Positions 7,437 to 7,831 of a stretch of DNA of 7,831 nucleotides are shown here, piece after piece. The notes beneath the pieces were generated by a model that saw nothing but the letters and a program-made list of their open reading frames with translations, had not been told where the DNA came from and searched no databases. The number at the start of each line of letters is the position of its first letter. The first letter of the stretch is position 1. This DNA comes from Flavobacteriaceae bacterium (lineage in GTDB: Bacteria > Bacteroidota > Bacteroidia > Flavobacteriales > Weeksellaceae). Made by a program: the position numbers and the translations under genes. The stretch covers positions 1 to 7,831 of the forward strand of contig JAISSC010000037.1 of the NCBI GenBank assembly GCA_031273305.1. The letters are read 5' to 3'.

Positions 7437-7460
7437 AGAGCAGAATTTAATCCGTATTTT
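7431..7460 (+). repeat. Left 30-base direct repeat (contains the ribD stop)
   Basis: This begins TGTTGAAGAG, with TGT-TGA being the last codon and stop of ribD, and continues with CAGAATTTAATCCGTATTTT. It recurs at 7765-7794 with 28 of 30 matches. Both differences are G here versus A in the right copy. It abuts the left inverted end of the downstream palindromic unit directly, as a target duplication would. Confidence 0.85.
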
Positions 7461-7518
7461 CTGACTTTGACTATGCAACACCCTAAATGATTTTTTGGAC
7501 AGCCCGGAGGGCTGAATC

Positions 7519-7546
7519 TTCATAACCGCAGGTCAGCGACCTGCGG
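7519..7546 (+). repeat. Left long arm of the inverted pair (unit B)
   Basis: TTCATAA followed by the hairpin CCGCAGGTC-AGC-GACCTGCGG. Its reverse complement occurs at 7624-7651 with 27 of 28 matches, the single change being in the loop. The arm can fold on itself or pair with its partner 77 bases away. Confidence 0.85.
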
Positions 7547-7623
7547 AGAGTACCCACCCCCACTCTATGCCTGAAAGGCAGGACTAGTCCCGCCTTTCAG
7601 GCGGTGTCATTGGTTGTCGTTGC

Positions 7624-7651
7624 CCGCAGGTCGCCGACCTGCGGTTATGAA
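7624..7651 (-). repeat. Right long arm of the inverted pair (unit F)
   Basis: CCGCAGGTC-GCC-GACCTGCGG followed by TTATGAA, the reverse complement of 7519-7546 with one loop difference. The stem itself is unchanged, so both hairpins remain perfect 9-bp stems with 3-base loops. Near-identity points to a recent origin or conservation. Confidence 0.85.
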
Positions 7652-7764
7652 AATCAAGCCTTTCAGGCTTCTGCCTGCGACACTCAAATTGGTGATACAA
7701 AATTTATAAAATATTGATTATTATATGGTTACAAAATTGAGTTTTTAAAAGTGTCAAAGTCAGG

Positions 7765-7794
7765 TGTTAAAGAACAGAATTTAATCCGTATTTT
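7765..7794 (+). repeat. Right 30-base direct repeat
   Basis: This is the second copy of 7431-7460, reading TGTTAAAGAA then CAGAATTTAATCCGTATTTT. It lies 334 bases after the first copy and ends 7 bases before the ATG of the next gene. The 20 bases at 7775-7794 are identical to 7441-7460. Confidence 0.85.
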
Positions 7795-7796
7795 TG
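7789..7796 (+). promoter_or_regulatory. Weak candidate -7 box at the right repeat boundary
   Basis: TATTTTTG matches TAnnTTTG and equals the octamer before the DUF349 gene. It straddles the end of the right direct repeat, only 5 bases before the ATG at 7802, so a transcript from it would be nearly leaderless. The left repeat copy reads TATTTTCT and does not match. This may be chance. Confidence 0.2.
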
Positions 7797-7801
7797 TCAT
7801 T

Positions 7802-7831
7802 ATGTCTACCTTATTTGAATATAAAACCATT
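7802..7831 (+). CDS. Start of a gene cut by the window edge (possible YigZ/IMPACT family)
   Basis: ATG at 7802 opens a reading frame of ten codons, MSTLFEYKTI, running off the end. The pattern of a Tyr-Lys-Thr-Ile motif a few residues in resembles the N-terminus of Bacteroidota YigZ/IMPACT-family proteins, which typically have YKTI before a PSEG motif. Ten residues are too few to be sure. It is on the same strand as ribD, and without the inserted element it would lie about 31 bases behind it, suggesting it was the third gene of the operon. Confidence 0.4.
   Translation, partial: MSTLFEYKTI

Larger units (their letters stand above)
7501..7670. repeat. Mirror-symmetric cluster of seven palindromes (BIME-like)
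   Basis: In order: A, AGCCC-GGA-GGGCT (7501-7513); B, 9-bp stem CCGCAGGTC with loop AGC (7526-7546); C, TGCCT-GAA-AGGCA (7568-7580); D, GGACTAGTCC (7581-7590); E, CGCCT-TTC-AGGCG (7591-7603); F, the B stem again with loop GCC (7624-7644); G, AAGCCT-TTC-AGGCTT (7656-7670). A pairs with G, B with F and C with E, and the midpoints all fall at about 7585, the centre of D. C-D-E together is a 36-base near-palindrome (7568-7603). An extra hairpin, AGAGT/ACTCT with a C-rich loop, lies at 7547-7566 with no mirror copy. The layout is that of two REP-type units joined head to head. It could also act as a terminator or mRNA-stabilising structure after ribD, although no T run follows it. Confidence 0.85.
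7461..7763. mobile_element. Putative 303-bp MITE/BIME-like palindromic element
   Basis: The unit is bounded by an exact 11-bp inverted pair, CTGACTTTGAC (7461-7471) and GTCAAAGTCAG (7753-7763). It is flanked by 30-base direct repeats, with one extra base (7764) on the right. Inside are a 29-base left arm, the mirror-arranged palindromes at 7501-7670, and a longer AT-rich right arm (7671-7752). The right arm contains two similar stretches: GGTGATACAAAATT (7691-7704) and GGTTACAAAATT (7728-7739). No open reading frame of note is present, so any mobility would depend on an enzyme elsewhere. Inverted ends plus flanking duplications suggest a MITE. The tandem palindromes suggest REP/BIME sequences moved by Y1 (RAYT) transposases. 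A 30-base duplication is long for either, so the class is not settled. Confidence 0.6.

Noticed and set aside
7501..7670. Simple rho-independent terminator of ribD
   Set aside because: There are many GC-rich stems but none is followed by a T run, and the mirror architecture exceeds what a terminator needs. Termination may still be a side effect.
7437..7801. CRISPR array after ribD
   Set aside because: There are no regularly spaced identical direct repeats with unique spacers. The repeats are mirror-inverted hairpins around one centre, with a single pair of flanking direct repeats.

Overview
The window looks like a chromosomal segment of an AT-rich member of the Bacteroidota, probably Flavobacteriia-like. 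The evidence is a protein with a type IX secretion (T9SS) C-terminal sorting domain, a signal peptide ending in Ala followed by Gln, and genes that lack Shine-Dalgarno sites. Intergenic regions also carry -7 boxes matching the Bacteroidota sigma-factor consensus TAnnTTTG. Genus cannot be fixed from the sequence alone.

Layout, left to right: (1) about 250 bases of AT-rich DNA with no convincing gene. (2) A small YHS-domain lipoprotein gene (253-519, +) converging on a Do/HtrA periplasmic serine protease gene (594-2141, -), with a stem-loop between them. (3) A divergent promoter region, then a strikingly enterobacterial-like pyridoxal kinase gene pdxY (2392-3252, +). (4) A strong 13-bp stem-loop shared with the converging gene for a small T9SS cargo protein (3324-4106, -). 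(5) A 313-base divergent intergenic region with two opposed promoters and a tandem 9-mer. (6) A 650-residue DUF349 repeat/coiled-coil protein gene (4420-6372, +), followed 17 bases later by ribD (6390-7436, +), probably one operon. (7) A 365-base non-coding stretch, then the first ten codons of another gene (7802 to the window end, +), whose start resembles YigZ/IMPACT-family proteins.

The genes do not form one pathway. PdxY (vitamin B6 salvage) and RibD (riboflavin synthesis) are cofactor housekeeping. HtrA handles envelope protein quality control. The YHS lipoprotein and the T9SS cargo are envelope or surface proteins.

The most unusual part is the stretch after ribD. Seven palindromes (7501-7670) are arranged in mirror order around the centre GGACTAGTCC, as in a REP/BIME-type element. 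They lie inside a 303-bp unit bounded by 11-bp inverted ends (7461-7471 and 7753-7763). That unit is flanked by 30-base direct repeats matching at 28 positions, the left one containing the ribD stop codon. Removing the unit plus one repeat copy leaves a 31-base gap between ribD and the next gene, so a small non-autonomous element appears to have been inserted into a compact operon. No transposase lies in the window.
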